Positions 24,624 to 32,481 of a stretch of DNA of 64,000 nucleotides are shown here, one piece after another. The notes below the pieces were generated by a model. That model saw only the letters and a list, made by a program, of their open reading frames with translations, did no database searches and had not been told where the DNA came from. This stretch comes from a virus. The stretch's first letter is position 1. Every line of letters starts with the position of its first letter. The DNA lies in IMG/VR virus record IMGVR_UViG_3300032020_001000, positions 19,862-83,861 of that record; one strand, written 5' to 3'. The translations under genes were made by a program, and so were the position numbers.

Positions 24624-24760
24624 GGGGCGGCGGTACGCTGACGAGCTTACGCGAGGGAGGCCACCCGAACGGGCGACATCCCTACTGGGGACGCCAGACT
24701 CTGAGGCGTGGAGTGGAGTGGCCGCACGGCATACTGGCACCGAACCTTGCCCGCCGCCCC
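24624..24760 (+). ncRNA. Candidate structured RNA with GC clamp (137 nt)
   Basis: The segment is closed by GGGGCGGCGG (24624-24633) and CCGCCGCCCC (24751-24760), the same type of clamp as the 99-nt elements. Inside, GGCCAC pairs with GTGGCC, enclosing small hairpins CCCG/CGGG and CGCC/GGCG. The flank AATGTGGGGCGGCGG resembles AATGTTGGGCGGCGG at copy 2. The interior sequence is otherwise different, so it is a possible distant relative. The region 24620-24857 has no convincing gene; a 69-codon ORF here is GC-clamp derived. Confidence 0.4.
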
Positions 24761-24857
24761 CGCGGATGACTGATCCCGCCAGGCAGACCGGGCTTGACTG
24801 CGGTCGAGATATGAGCAATGAATGACAACCGGGAACAGGACGACTAGAGGAGGAGCG

Positions 24858-25799
24858 ATGTTCATGAAGTGGAGAGCAATCTATTCGCATGCCGCCGATC
24901 TCGACGGCCTGGTGGCCGGGCTGCACCTCGAGTTCCTGACCGGGGCGCCGCTGCACTTCCTCGATTATGGGCAGGAGGACCGGATTGCCGCGGCCCCCTG
25001 CATCATCGCCGACCTCAACCTGGCGAACGACCACCCGGCCCTCGCCGATGAACGCAACCTCATCATCGACCACCACGCCGACCGGCGCGGCCCGGTCAAG
25101 GCGGAAGTTATTTACCGCGAGGGCGAGTGTGCGGCATTGATGGTCGTCAATGCCGGCGGGAAACTTGGGCGGCGCGACCGCGGCGCGCTACACCCCTACT
25201 CGGCGCGCGCTATGTTGGCCTGGGCGAAGCTGGCGCAGGCCGCGGACTACATGCTCACCGACGCGAAGGATTATCGCTATGCGCGTGACCTAACCAGTTT
25301 CATGCGCATCGTGGGCGTCGAGACGGCGCGCACCTATCTGCAGGGCGGCAGTAATGGACTGACGATGTGGCCGTACAATCCGACGCTGGCACATGTGCGT
25401 TGCGCTGCGGCGATTGCCGGTGCGGTTAATGCGCGCGAGCGCGAGCGGGGCAGGGCGGCAGCGCAGCAGAGCCTGAGCGTCTATAGAGTCGGCAGCCTGG
25501 GCGAAATGGGCGAGCCGGATGTGGTAGTCGAGTGCATGATGGGTGTGCTTCCCTGCGGCAGCGTCTCGGAGATCGCGGGCGACTTGAGCGAGCGCCTCGG
25601 CAAGCCGGTGGCGCTTGTGCTGTTGGGGACAGCGGGCAACGAGGCGGGCACAATTCAGGTGGGCATCCGGGGAGAGGGAGCGCGAGAGATCGCACAGCGC
25701 TTCGGTGGCGGCGGGCATCCGACAGCGGCGGGCTGGACGGTGAAGTGGCGGGACGTGGGGAGCGCGATCACAGCGGCAGCGACAGAGCGGGAGGCATGA
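24858..25799 (+). CDS. DHH-family phosphoesterase
   Basis: A 313-residue protein starting at ATG 24858 after AGAGGAGGAG. It has the DHH motifs HAADLDG near 10-16, a central Asp in IIADLN, IIDHHAD near 71-77, and the DHHA1 signature GGGGHPTAAG near 287-296. Family members degrade short RNA or cyclic dinucleotides (NrnA, GdpP) or DNA (RecJ). The length and DHHA1 box fit an NrnA-like nano-RNase or cyclic nucleotide phosphodiesterase, conceivably countering host nucleotide-signalling defence; that last point is inference. Confidence 0.82.
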   Translation: MFMKWRAIYSHAADLDGLVAGLHLEFLTGAPLHFLDYGQEDRIAAAPCIIADLNLANDHPALADERNLIIDHHADRRGPVKAEVIYREGECAALMVVNAGGKLGRRDRGALHPYSARAMLAWAKLAQAADYMLTDAKDYRYARDLTSFMRIVGVETARTYLQGGSNGLTMWPYNPTLAHVRCAAAIAGAVNARERERGRAAAQQSLSVYRVGSLGEMGEPDVVVECMMGVLPCGSVSEIAGDLSERLGKPVALVLLGTAGNEAGTIQVGIRGEGAREIAQRFGGGGHPTAAGWTVKWRDVGSAITAAATEREA

Positions 25800-25841
25800 G
25801 GAAAAGGCGAAGGGGGAGCAACCAGGCCCGGGAGGCCAACG

Positions 25842-26126
25842 ATGGGGACATTGATCGTCAAGCAGCCTAACGGCAAACTCGCGCTGTTCTCGACCGTCGT
25901 GGATCAGTTCGTGCTGATGGATGCCAGCCGTGAGGATGTGGTCGCAAAGTTCAGCCGGGATGCCATCACGCGAGTCCAGAAGCGAGTGGCGCAAGCGATG
26001 CTGGACCCGCTTGGCGAAGTGAGTTGGGAGCAGGCATTGGGTGACATCGAGGTCCGGCATGGCAGGCGCGCGGCGGAAAAGGAGCGGCGCCACGGCATGA
26101 TGCCGGTTTCCGAGGGCAGCCGATGA
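25842..26126 (+). CDS. Small hypothetical protein
   Basis: A 94-residue protein from ATG 25842 with a beta-rich start (GTLIVKQPNGKLALFST) and a basic helical C-terminus. No family recognised. Its stop overlaps the DUF5662-like gene. Confidence 0.6.
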   Translation: MGTLIVKQPNGKLALFSTVVDQFVLMDASREDVVAKFSRDAITRVQKRVAQAMLDPLGEVSWEQALGDIEVRHGRRAAEKERRHGMMPVSEGSR

Positions 26127-26614
26127 CCAAGCATCTACGCTATGCCTGGTATGTGCTGCGGCACAAGTGGTTCGTGCTCATCGAGTGCTGCCGGCGGGGG
26201 ATGTGGTGGCGGGCCTTCACGCATGATCTCTCCAAGTTCTCTGCCGCCGAGTGGTTCCCCTATGCCGAGCACTTCTACGGCCAGCCGCGCGCCGAGCAGC
26301 GGGATGCCACCGGGTACTACAAGCCGTACGACACCGGCGATCTCGCGTTCGACCGCGCGTGGCTGCACCATCAACATGCGAATGACCATCACTGGCAGTG
26401 GTGGATATTGCCCTGCGACGAGGAGGGGACGCGGGTGTTGGAGATGAGTGAGGGCGCCCGTCTGGAGATGCTATGCGACTGGATCGGCGCCGGCCGCGCG
26501 CAGGGCACCCTGGATATCTGCGCCTGGTATGAGAAGAACCGGCAGAAGATGCAACTGCACCCACAGACTCGACTGTGGTTGGAGCAACAAATGCGCCAGA
26601 ACGGGGGAAGATGA
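26123..26614 (+). CDS. DUF5662-like HD-domain protein
   Basis: A 163-residue protein with HDLSKF near 35-40, WFPYAEHFYG, WLHHQHANDHHWQWW near 81-95, EMLCDWIGAGRAQG and a final LHPQTRLWLE, the ordered signature of DUF5662 proteins in phages and bacteria. The many His and the HD pair suggest a metal-dependent phosphohydrolase. Substrate unknown. Confidence 0.75.
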   Translation: MTKHLRYAWYVLRHKWFVLIECCRRGMWWRAFTHDLSKFSAAEWFPYAEHFYGQPRAEQRDATGYYKPYDTGDLAFDRAWLHHQHANDHHWQWWILPCDEEGTRVLEMSEGARLEMLCDWIGAGRAQGTLDICAWYEKNRQKMQLHPQTRLWLEQQMRQNGGR

Positions 26615-26721
26615 GAGCGAGGAAAAGGAGAGGGGGCCCCTACCCATTCATCGAGCGCGGTACGCCGCCGGCATCGCCGCGGCTGCTGGTTCTCCCGCAA
26701 GATGCCCTGACGATACCGTGA
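26611..26721 (+). CDS. Possible very small basic protein
   Basis: A 36-codon frame starting in an ATGA overlap with the previous gene, with CGGGGGAAG just before ATG. The product is basic, then Pro-rich. The only support is its junction and ribosome site; it may be chance. Confidence 0.35.
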   Translation: MRARKRRGGPYPFIERGTPPASPRLLVLPQDALTIP

Positions 26722-26755
26722 CGAAATAGCGTGACGCACTCAGCGAGGCTAAGCC

Positions 26756-27478
26756 ATGCAGATGATCCCGCGCAACCGCATCCGTGAGAACCCCTGGAAC
26801 CCCAATGCCTTCGACCCCGAGAACTATGCGAAGCTGGTCGAAAGCATCCGGGAGAAGGGCTTCCTCGAGCCGCTGAAGGTGATGATCGATCCCGCCTCCG
26901 CAATGGCGCGGGGCGGCGATGGCAATCTGGACGACGTCGAGTACCTGCTCATCGATGGTTACCATCGCTGGATGGCGGCCGGAGACCTCGGCATCGATGG
27001 AGTGCCCTGCGATGTGTGGGACATCACCATCGAGGAGGCCAAGATCCGCGGCCTGCAGTTGAACTATCTGCGCGGGCAGCCGGTGCCGCAGCGCCTGGCG
27101 GGGCTCGTGCACGAGCTCAATGCGGCATACTCGATGGAGGACCTCGCTGGCATGCTGCCGTGGTCGGTGTCGGAGCTCGAGGACTCGATGGAGCTGCTGC
27201 GGTTGCCGGCGGACCTCGAGAGGCAGATGCGCGCCGCCGCCGCGGCGCAAGAAGCAGTGGCGCCGGTGCCGGTGACCGTGGTGCTGCTGGGCGCGGAGCA
27301 CGAGACATTCCAACGGGCGATGGCGGCGGCGAAGGCGGCGCTGGGCCGGAGCGCCCGGCGCGGGCAATGCCTGGCCGAGATCTGCGGGCGCTACCTAGAG
27401 GCGGCGGGACTGAGCGACTTTGAGGGGCCGCCTGCGCAGGCCGAGGCAGAGGAGGACGCGGCACATGCGCCAGGATGA
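26756..27478 (+). CDS. ParB-like nuclease-domain protein
   Basis: A 240-residue protein. The N-terminus reads IPRNRIRENPWNPN, then LVESIREKGFLEPLKV and LLIDGYHRWMAAGDLG, matching the ParB/Srx fold with its GxHR box. A short helical region follows (VHELNAAYSMEDLAGMLPWS) in the position of the helix-turn-helix. It is one of three ParB-fold proteins in the window. Likely a regulator or nuclease-like factor, not a partition protein. Confidence 0.8.
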   Translation: MQMIPRNRIRENPWNPNAFDPENYAKLVESIREKGFLEPLKVMIDPASAMARGGDGNLDDVEYLLIDGYHRWMAAGDLGIDGVPCDVWDITIEEAKIRGLQLNYLRGQPVPQRLAGLVHELNAAYSMEDLAGMLPWSVSELEDSMELLRLPADLERQMRAAAAAQEAVAPVPVTVVLLGAEHETFQRAMAAAKAALGRSARRGQCLAEICGRYLEAAGLSDFEGPPAQAEAEEDAAHAPG

Positions 27479-27854
27479 TATCGAGAAACGGCGCGAGAGG
27501 GCCGAGCATGCGCGGCAGCAGATTGCCCGCTTCCTGGCTGACCTGCGGGGAGCCATCGAGCGGCGCATAGCCGATTTGCATCGGTATGTCCGCCTCGCCG
27601 AGATAGTGGCGCTGATCGCGGAGCAGGCATGCCGGCATCCCGGGCAGCCCATTGATCTGACTGCGGAATTGGCGCCGCAGATCAGAACGTTTGCCATGTG
27701 GGCTCGGCAGAAAGCGGTGCAGGAACTCCATGAGTGGGAGACGGAGGCTAGGCGGCAAGGCCTATCATCTGCAGATATCAATCCCATGGCGGCATGGGAT
27801 AAGCCGCCCGCTGCGGCTGAGGCGGAAGCGGAGACCGGCGAGGGCGCGGGCTGA
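27465..27854 (+). CDS. Helical hypothetical protein
   Basis: ATG 27465 overlaps the previous gene by 14 bases and follows GGAGG. The 129-residue product is helical, charged and ends in an Ala/Glu-rich tail. No family recognised. Confidence 0.6.
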   Translation: MRQDDIEKRRERAEHARQQIARFLADLRGAIERRIADLHRYVRLAEIVALIAEQACRHPGQPIDLTAELAPQIRTFAMWARQKAVQELHEWETEARRQGLSSADINPMAAWDKPPAAAEAEAETGEGAG

Positions 27855-28211
27855 CGCGGCGAGCCGGGAGAGTGAGTGGCAGGGCATGGGGACGGCAGCG
27901 CGCGCTGCCGTTTCGCATTGATGGGTCGGGGTCCGGGTCCGGTGGCCCAGAGGCCAGCAGCGCGCACCAGGGCAGCCGTGTGGGGCACTGGGGATGGGAA
28001 TGGTGGGCAGCCAGGGGCAGGGCGGCGGGCGGGACACACGGGGGCATGTGGGGGCAGTTTCTGGGGCATGGAGCGCACGTCCGTTCGCTGTTTGAGGTCG
28101 AAAAGAAATCTGGCCCCAGGGCCCCGGGGCGGTTGACTTTGGCCGCCGGTGTGGTAACATCGGACTGTCAGACGCAGGCAAGCAGGGGCACAGCCCCGGA
28201 AGGGAACGGAG
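27855..28211 (+). other. Intergenic region with GGGGCA motif cluster
   Basis: This 357-base stretch has no convincing gene. Five GGGGCA motifs lie between 27982 and 28068; the same motif appears twice at 32349-32375 and three times at 34114-34140 inside the terminase small-subunit gene. A promoter-like pair follows at 28133-28160. The cluster could be a protein-binding or packaging-related site, but nothing here proves it. Confidence 0.5.
28133..28160 (+). promoter_or_regulatory. Sigma70-like promoter
   Basis: TTGACT (28133-28138), 16-base spacer, TAACAT (28155-28160). It sits at the end of a gene-free region and would start a transcript for the small genes from 28212 onward. Confidence 0.6.
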
Positions 28212-28514
28212 ATGACGGAGAAGACACGGATCGAGAAGCTGGAGAACCCGCAGGACCTGCTGACGCTGCTGAAGCTGCCGCGCACCTTCGAGTGGGACGG
28301 GAGCACCTGGGAGCATGGCAGCTCGAGCGCCGAGAGCATGGCGGCGATGCTCGGTCTGCACGGACCCGAGAGAGTATACGCGCCGACCATCGAGTGGATG
28401 GCGCACGACAAGGATGCGCACGGGAACTTCACTCGCCATCAGCGGATTCAGATGGTGTTCGAGGTTGACGGCACGACCATCAGCGCCGACCGCGTGGAGG
28501 TGATGAAGTACTGA
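28212..28514 (+). CDS. Small hypothetical protein
   Basis: A 100-residue protein starting at ATG 28212, with AAGGGAACGGAG upstream. It is the first gene after the 28133 promoter. Mixed alpha/beta composition with FEWDGSTWEHG and a final beta-rich IQMVFEVDGTTISADRVEV. No family recognised. Confidence 0.6.
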   Translation: MTEKTRIEKLENPQDLLTLLKLPRTFEWDGSTWEHGSSSAESMAAMLGLHGPERVYAPTIEWMAHDKDAHGNFTRHQRIQMVFEVDGTTISADRVEVMKY

Positions 28515-28583
28515 GCGAAACGGGGCTGCGGCCCCGTCCGCCGGGGATGGCCGCCCGGCGCTGAAGAGCCAGGCCAGAGAGGA

Positions 28584-28784
28584 ATGGAGATGAGAAGCGG
28601 ATGCACCTGCGAGGGCAGAGCGAGGATAGACTGCCCGGAGCATGGGCCAGCTGAGAATCAGCGGCGGCTGGAGTGCGCCAAGCGCGAGCTGGAACTGCTG
28701 ATGGAGAAGCGGCGGCAGGGCAAGCGCCTGACCCTGGCCGCGCGGCGGCAGACGCACGCCGAGGCTTGGAGCAAGAGGGTCTGA
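28584..28784 (+). CDS. Small Cys-containing basic protein
   Basis: A 66-residue product from ATG 28584 (or 28590), with GAGAGGA upstream. It starts with CTC and CPEH (possible zinc ligands C8, C10, C18, H21) and ends in a long basic helix. No family recognised. Confidence 0.55.
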   Translation: MEMRSGCTCEGRARIDCPEHGPAENQRRLECAKRELELLMEKRRQGKRLTLAARRQTHAEAWSKRV

Positions 28785-29176
28785 TGATGAGAGTCGCGAT
28801 TAAGTACTCGCCCTACAATGGGCGGCGCTACGGGAAGCCCTGGATTGGCATCATCAGCGGCTGGCCAGTGGGAGGCAAGCCGGAGCTGGAGTGGGGGGGA
28901 TACGTCGGCGACGCCGGCGGGGGAGAGGCGGAGGTGGATGCTGCGGTGGGGGACGTCAGCCGCAGCGGACAGAAAGACCAGCGAGGGACTCGCTCCCTCA
29001 GCAGCTGGCATATCGTGGGCAGCGATGGGGAGCTGGTACAGGTCGGCCCCGTCGAGGCGCGAGAGGCCTGGGACAAGCGCCAGGCGGAGATGGCGCAGGG
29101 AGCGGACAACCCGTTACTGGCATTCACCGACGAGCAGTTGATGGCGGAGATGGAGCGGCGGGAACTGAGCGCGTAG
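28784..29176 (+). CDS. Hypothetical protein
   Basis: A 130-residue protein from ATG 28784, overlapping the previous TGA by one base. The N-terminus is beta-rich with Gly (YSPYNGRRYGKPWIGIISGW); the C-terminus LLAFTDEQLMAEMERR resembles the start of the 10537-11031 product. No family recognised. Confidence 0.6.
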   Translation: MMRVAIKYSPYNGRRYGKPWIGIISGWPVGGKPELEWGGYVGDAGGGEAEVDAAVGDVSRSGQKDQRGTRSLSSWHIVGSDGELVQVGPVEAREAWDKRQAEMAQGADNPLLAFTDEQLMAEMERRELSA

Positions 29177-29207
29177 GGCCCGGCAAGGGCAGAAAGGAAC
29201 AGAGCAG

Positions 29208-29420
29208 ATGAGGGACATTCTGCGAGTGATGAAGCTGGGCGATGGTGATGATGAAATTGGCATCACCATCGGGACGGGCGCGGTCTACCGCGTCGAGATG
29301 GACTGGTCAGGCAGCGAGGTCAACGTGACGGCCTACGATGAGCGCGACCAGAAACTGCCGCACGGGCACCTGGCCGCGCGACTGACACTGGCGCTCATAG
29401 ACCTGGGAATCGTGCCGTGA
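29208..29420 (+). CDS. Small hypothetical protein
   Basis: A 70-residue product with GAAAGGA upstream of ATG 29208. The composition is beta-rich and acidic. No family recognised. Its end overlaps the next gene. Confidence 0.55.
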   Translation: MRDILRVMKLGDGDDEIGITIGTGAVYRVEMDWSGSEVNVTAYDERDQKLPHGHLAARLTLALIDLGIVP

Positions 29421-29671
29421 ACATCGTGGCGCACTATACCCGCAAGCTCGGCGCCCCCGGGGCCGGCATCTACCGCTGCGGATACTGGGATACCAATTCG
29501 GGGACGACCCACGCGGCGAAGGACGGATACACGCTGTGCGGCCACCCCGTCCGCGGCGCCGAGCGGGGCTGGGAGGACCTGGGGCTGAGGCATACCGGAC
29601 TGCCGCTCGACGACGGCCGCAACGGGGTAGGATGCAAAGGCTGTCTGCGCGCGGCGCGGAGGGCGCGATGA
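29417..29671 (+). CDS. Small Cys/His-containing hypothetical protein
   Basis: GTG 29417 overlaps the previous TGA. The 84-residue product has YRCGYW, LCGHP and CKGC, a possible zinc site using C21, C42, H44 and the late CxxC. No family recognised. Confidence 0.55.
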   Translation: MNIVAHYTRKLGAPGAGIYRCGYWDTNSGTTHAAKDGYTLCGHPVRGAERGWEDLGLRHTGLPLDDGRNGVGCKGCLRAARRAR

Positions 29672-29871
29672 GAGTGACCATCTACGTGAACCCATTGGGA
29701 TACTTCACCGCCGGGCCTGTGCTGCGTCGGCCAGTGACGCCGGGGACCTGGCGCCCACTGCTAACGTGGAAGCACCGGCGCCACCGCGGGGAGCCTGCCG
29801 CAGCCATCCGCCGGATGTACGGGGAGTTGCTCATGCGGATGAAGCAGAGCAGAGAGGAGAGAGGGTCATGA
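29668..29871 (+). CDS. Small basic hypothetical protein
   Basis: A 67-residue basic product starting in an ATGA overlap at 29668. A Trp-Arg-rich middle (TWKHRRHRGEP) is followed by a helix. No family recognised. Confidence 0.55.
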   Translation: MRVTIYVNPLGYFTAGPVLRRPVTPGTWRPLLTWKHRRHRGEPAAAIRRMYGELLMRMKQSREERGS

Positions 29872-30146
29872 GCGAAGCCAAGGTGAGTCTGCTGGAGGGG
29901 ATGCAGTGTCCGGGCTGCGGGTTTGAGGCTGGCGATGAGGGGGAGCACCTGCATATCGAGGTCACACTGGTCGCGGACGTGTTTCCGAGCGGCGTGAGCT
30001 TCGAGGGCAGCGAGGAGGGTGCGCGCTGGGAGGATCAGGACTACTGCCAGTGCTGCGAGTGCGGGCATGAGGGGACGGTAGGGGAGTTCCTCGCGGCCGG
30101 AGCAGCGGGGGAAGGAGCTAAGGACGGCAGCGGGACACCTGCCTGA
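29868..30146 (+). CDS. Small zinc-ribbon-like protein
   Basis: ATG 29868 follows GAGAGGAGAGAGGG. The 92-residue acidic product has CPGC near residue 14 and CQCCEC near 62, consistent with a zinc ribbon. No family recognised. Confidence 0.6.
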   Translation: MSEAKVSLLEGMQCPGCGFEAGDEGEHLHIEVTLVADVFPSGVSFEGSEEGARWEDQDYCQCCECGHEGTVGEFLAAGAAGEGAKDGSGTPA

Positions 30147-30334
30147 GCCAGGCAGATCGACAGAGCGCGGTCGACGCGCTCGTGGCCGAGGGACTGGCCT
30201 ACCGCGACGCCTCGGCGTTCGTCGACTTCATGTTCGGCACAGTCGCCGTGATCCGCGACTGCGAGCCGGACGAGCACCTGGACGAGGAGCTGCGGCGGAG
30301 ACTGACCATGATGGCCGAGGAGGCGTGGCGATGA
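30143..30334 (+). CDS. Small gene without an ATG start (63 codons)
   Basis: A protein-like frame ends at TGA 30332-30334, overlapping the next ATG. It reads SAVDALVAEGLAYRDASAFV, then DFMFGTVAVI and an acidic helical end. No ATG is available upstream; CTG 30143, overlapping the previous stop, or GTG 30182 are the candidates. The tidy overlaps on both sides argue that it is translated. Start uncertain. Confidence 0.45.
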   Translation: MSQADRQSAVDALVAEGLAYRDASAFVDFMFGTVAVIRDCEPDEHLDEELRRRLTMMAEEAWR

Positions 30335-30747
30335 CCAATGAGTCGGATCGAATCAGTGCGTGGGTGCCGCAGGAGATCATTGCGGCGCTGACGGCGCGCG
30401 GCATTCTGAGCGAGGCGCTGCGCGAGGTGCTGGCGCGATACTTCGCGCTGCTCGAGGCAGCGCGGGCGGACCTGCGGGAGCGATTCGCGGCGGCCGAACT
30501 CGGCCTGCTCGTGGACATCTGCCAGGGCACGCTGTGGGAGGCGCACACCCTGTGCATGGTGGGGCAGCAGGCGGCAGACGCCGAGGATGCGCACTACGAG
30601 AGATGGGGACTGGAGCGCAGGGACCTGCTGAAAAAGATGCGGGGGCTCAATCTCCTGCAGCGCGCAGCCCTGGTCGATGCCATCGAGCGCTACTGGCGGG
30701 CGTCCGCAACTGGCATGCGGATCAGCCATGAGGGGATATTGGGCTGA
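30331..30747 (+). CDS. Conserved phage hypothetical protein
   Basis: A 138-residue protein from ATG 30331. It begins DRISAWVPQEIIAALTARGI with a following REVLARYFALL, then FAAAELGLLVDICQGTLWE, LEKR-type spacing and a final LLQRAALVDAIERYW. This order occurs in phage proteins of unknown function, possibly with a ribbon-helix-helix start. GTG 30325 is an alternative start. Confidence 0.6.
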   Translation: MTNESDRISAWVPQEIIAALTARGILSEALREVLARYFALLEAARADLRERFAAAELGLLVDICQGTLWEAHTLCMVGQQAADAEDAHYERWGLERRDLLKKMRGLNLLQRAALVDAIERYWRASATGMRISHEGILG

Positions 30748-30989
30748 CGAGACAGCATGTGCGGCGCCGGCGATGTGGGCGGCGAGAAGGGCACGGGCCT
30801 CTGGCGCGCGCCATAGATTCGCCGGCGCTGGCGCTGCGGCCGGCGAAGCGAGAGCGGCAAGGCAGCGAGGGCTGCTCAAATAGATTGCAGGAAGGAGAAA
30901 GCGCGCCAAGCATCGGCGTGAGAAAGGGCGAGGAGGGCAGGAAGATGGTCAAGGCAAAGTGGCTGGTTAAGGACAGGAGGTTTGTTCCG
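30748..30989 (+). other. Gene-free stretch before the first exported-protein gene
   Basis: About 242 bases without a convincing gene; the frame of the following protein is open but reads as basic low-complexity sequence. It includes the first 26-nt leader repeat at 30871-30896. No clear promoter was seen. Confidence 0.5.
30871..30896 (+). repeat. 26-nt leader repeat, copy 1
   Basis: GCTGCTCAAATAGATTGCAG followed by GAAGGA. It recurs with two mismatches at 31753-31778. Copy 1 lies about 94 bases before the ATG of an exported protein gene. Confidence 0.8.
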
Positions 30990-31751
30990 ATGAAGTGGCT
31001 GCGCGTCCTAGGCATCATCGCATTAGTCATGTACCTCACGCCGCCAGCGGCGGCCGTGGACTGGGTGGGAACACTGCCCGAGGCGGTGGCGGCCCTGAAG
31101 CCACCTCCGCCGGCAGAACTGCCGGTGGCCGTGCTGCCTGTCTGGGCGCCAAGCCCGCGCGTCGCCGCCCTGGCCCGGGCCTGCATCCTGCTCAATCTTG
31201 AACGCAGGGGCTTCGCCCTGGCTCCATCCGGCAAACTCCGGCCTTCTGCCGAGACGCGCGATCGCGCCCCCCAGGCGCCCAGCCCCGAGTCCGTGGCGAT
31301 CCATGCCGCGAAGGTGGACATCCTGGTCAAGGTGGCCCGCGCCCGCGACCCGACCGCGCGCCTGGAGCGCGAGGATGCGCTGGGCCTTGGGGAGAGAGCG
31401 AAGGCGCGATGGGTCATATTCGGCGAAGTGGAAAACCTCAATACCGCGATTCACAAGCGGATATTGTTCACTCGCAAGGTCGGCTCTATTGACATGCGCC
31501 TATCGCTGCTGGACGTTCCGACCGGGGAGGTTGTCTACTGGGCGTATATCCGCGACACGGGCACTGGCGGAGTCGGGTTCTGGATGGCGCCAGCCCAGGA
31601 GATCGAGCGACACCTGCTGACCCGCACCATCAACCGCATCATGGACGACATAGCGAAGGCGCTTCCGCCCCACAAAGTGGGCAGCGAGGTCACCGAGGCC
31701 CAAGTGCAGCGCCTGGCTGAAACCATAGGGTTCGAGTTGGTGATGGAGTAG
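30990..31751 (+). CDS. Exported protein with signal peptide, unknown function
   Basis: ATG 30990 is chosen because AGGAGG precedes it and the product then begins with a clean signal peptide: MKWLR, a hydrophobic core GIIALVMYLT, and a PPAAA cleavage site near residue 22. ATG 30945 would add 15 residues. The 253-residue protein continues with VAVLPVWAPS and later RWVIFGEVENLN, SIDMRLSLLDVPTGEVVYW and a helical end, a layout like periplasmic CsgG/lipoprotein-associated folds. Phage-encoded secreted proteins are usually morons that alter the infected host; that role is inference. Confidence 0.65.
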   Translation: MKWLRVLGIIALVMYLTPPAAAVDWVGTLPEAVAALKPPPPAELPVAVLPVWAPSPRVAALARACILLNLERRGFALAPSGKLRPSAETRDRAPQAPSPESVAIHAAKVDILVKVARARDPTARLEREDALGLGERAKARWVIFGEVENLNTAIHKRILFTRKVGSIDMRLSLLDVPTGEVVYWAYIRDTGTGGVGFWMAPAQEIERHLLTRTINRIMDDIAKALPPHKVGSEVTEAQVQRLAETIGFELVME

Positions 31752-31752
31752 C

Positions 31753-31778
31753 GCTGCTCAAATACATTGCAGGAGGGA
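31753..31778 (+). repeat. 26-nt leader repeat, copy 2
   Basis: GCTGCTCAAATACATTGCAG followed by GAGGGA, 24 of 26 bases identical to 30871-30896. It begins just after one exported-protein gene and carries the ribosome site of the next. Confidence 0.8.
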
Positions 31779-31784
31779 TTGACC

Positions 31785-32318
31785 ATGAGATGGGTAGTCG
31801 TTGTGGCGGTGCTGTTGCTGATAGCAGGAATTGGCTGGAGCGCAGGCGATGAAGCAGGACGCGACCTTTCGGTGGCAGTCCTTTACGGTCAGGGCTCCAG
31901 CGGCGGTGATGCAGCGTTTGGTATGGAACTGATCGGGGGTCGCGGCGCAGATTGGGATGGAGTGGCGCTGTGGCTTTCGGGCAAGCCCTTCCAGGGAGAG
32001 GATGTGATTGACACATCCATTCCGCATGGCGACTATCGCGTCCGCGAGGAGCACGGATCGATTGGGCTGCAGTACCTGCATGGATCGGGAACTCCGCGCG
32101 CGCTGGCCATCGTCGGTGTCGGCTTCATCATGGATGAGACCCGCTACATTCAAGTTTCCAACGTCACGGGCTGGGAGTGGGCCGGCGGATCTGATACGCA
32201 TTACGAGGTGACCGCACAGGTCGGCGGCCGCCTGCAGCTTGCGCCCGGGCTCAGCTTGCGCGCGGGCTATGATAGCCATTACCGCGCCTTTGGCGGCCTG
32301 GCCTTTCAATCGCGGTAG
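31785..32318 (+). CDS. Exported beta-rich protein, possible outer-membrane barrel
   Basis: A 177-residue product from ATG 31785 (GGAGGGA upstream). It starts with MRWVVVVAVLLLIAGIGWSA, a typical signal peptide, then alternating strands rich in Gly and aromatic residues, ending with LQLAPGLSLRAGYDSHYRAF and a short final strand. This resembles small OmpA/OmpX-type barrels, though the last residue is not the usual Phe. It may modify the host surface, for instance to block superinfection; that is inference. Confidence 0.6.
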   Translation: MRWVVVVAVLLLIAGIGWSAGDEAGRDLSVAVLYGQGSSGGDAAFGMELIGGRGADWDGVALWLSGKPFQGEDVIDTSIPHGDYRVREEHGSIGLQYLHGSGTPRALAIVGVGFIMDETRYIQVSNVTGWEWAGGSDTHYEVTAQVGGRLQLAPGLSLRAGYDSHYRAFGGLAFQSR

Positions 32319-32408
32319 GGGCTATAACGACACCAGGCAGGGGAGACCGGGGCACACGCGGGCAGCTGCGGGGCAACCGCAAGGGCTGTGTGTGGACCCG
32401 CCCTCGTG

Positions 32409-32455
32409 TGGTATAATCGAGACGGGCCGCCTGCGGGAAAACTGTGGGCGGCCCG
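32409..32455 (+). promoter_or_regulatory. Extended -10 promoter followed by a 5' hairpin
   Basis: TGGTATAAT (32409-32417) is a perfect -10 box with TGn extension; the -35 region is weak. Directly after the expected start, CGGGCCGCC (32423-32431) pairs with GGCGGCCCG (32447-32455). The hairpin lacks a T run, so it is more likely a 5' UTR stabiliser or attenuator than a terminator. It would drive the methyltransferase and packaging genes. Confidence 0.65.
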
Positions 32456-32481
32456 GCTTGTGGCCCTGCCTGGAGAGTGCA

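Noticed and set aside
24616-24825. 69-codon frame over the third GC-clamped element (starts MNVGRR like a frame in copy 2)
   Set aside because: Similarity ends after the clamp; the frame is Arg/Pro/Thr-rich and the RNA pairing explains the shared ends better.
27872-28468. 198-codon frame across the gene-free region
   Set aside because: Gly/Arg-rich, no homology, and overlaps the promoter and the better-supported 28212 gene.
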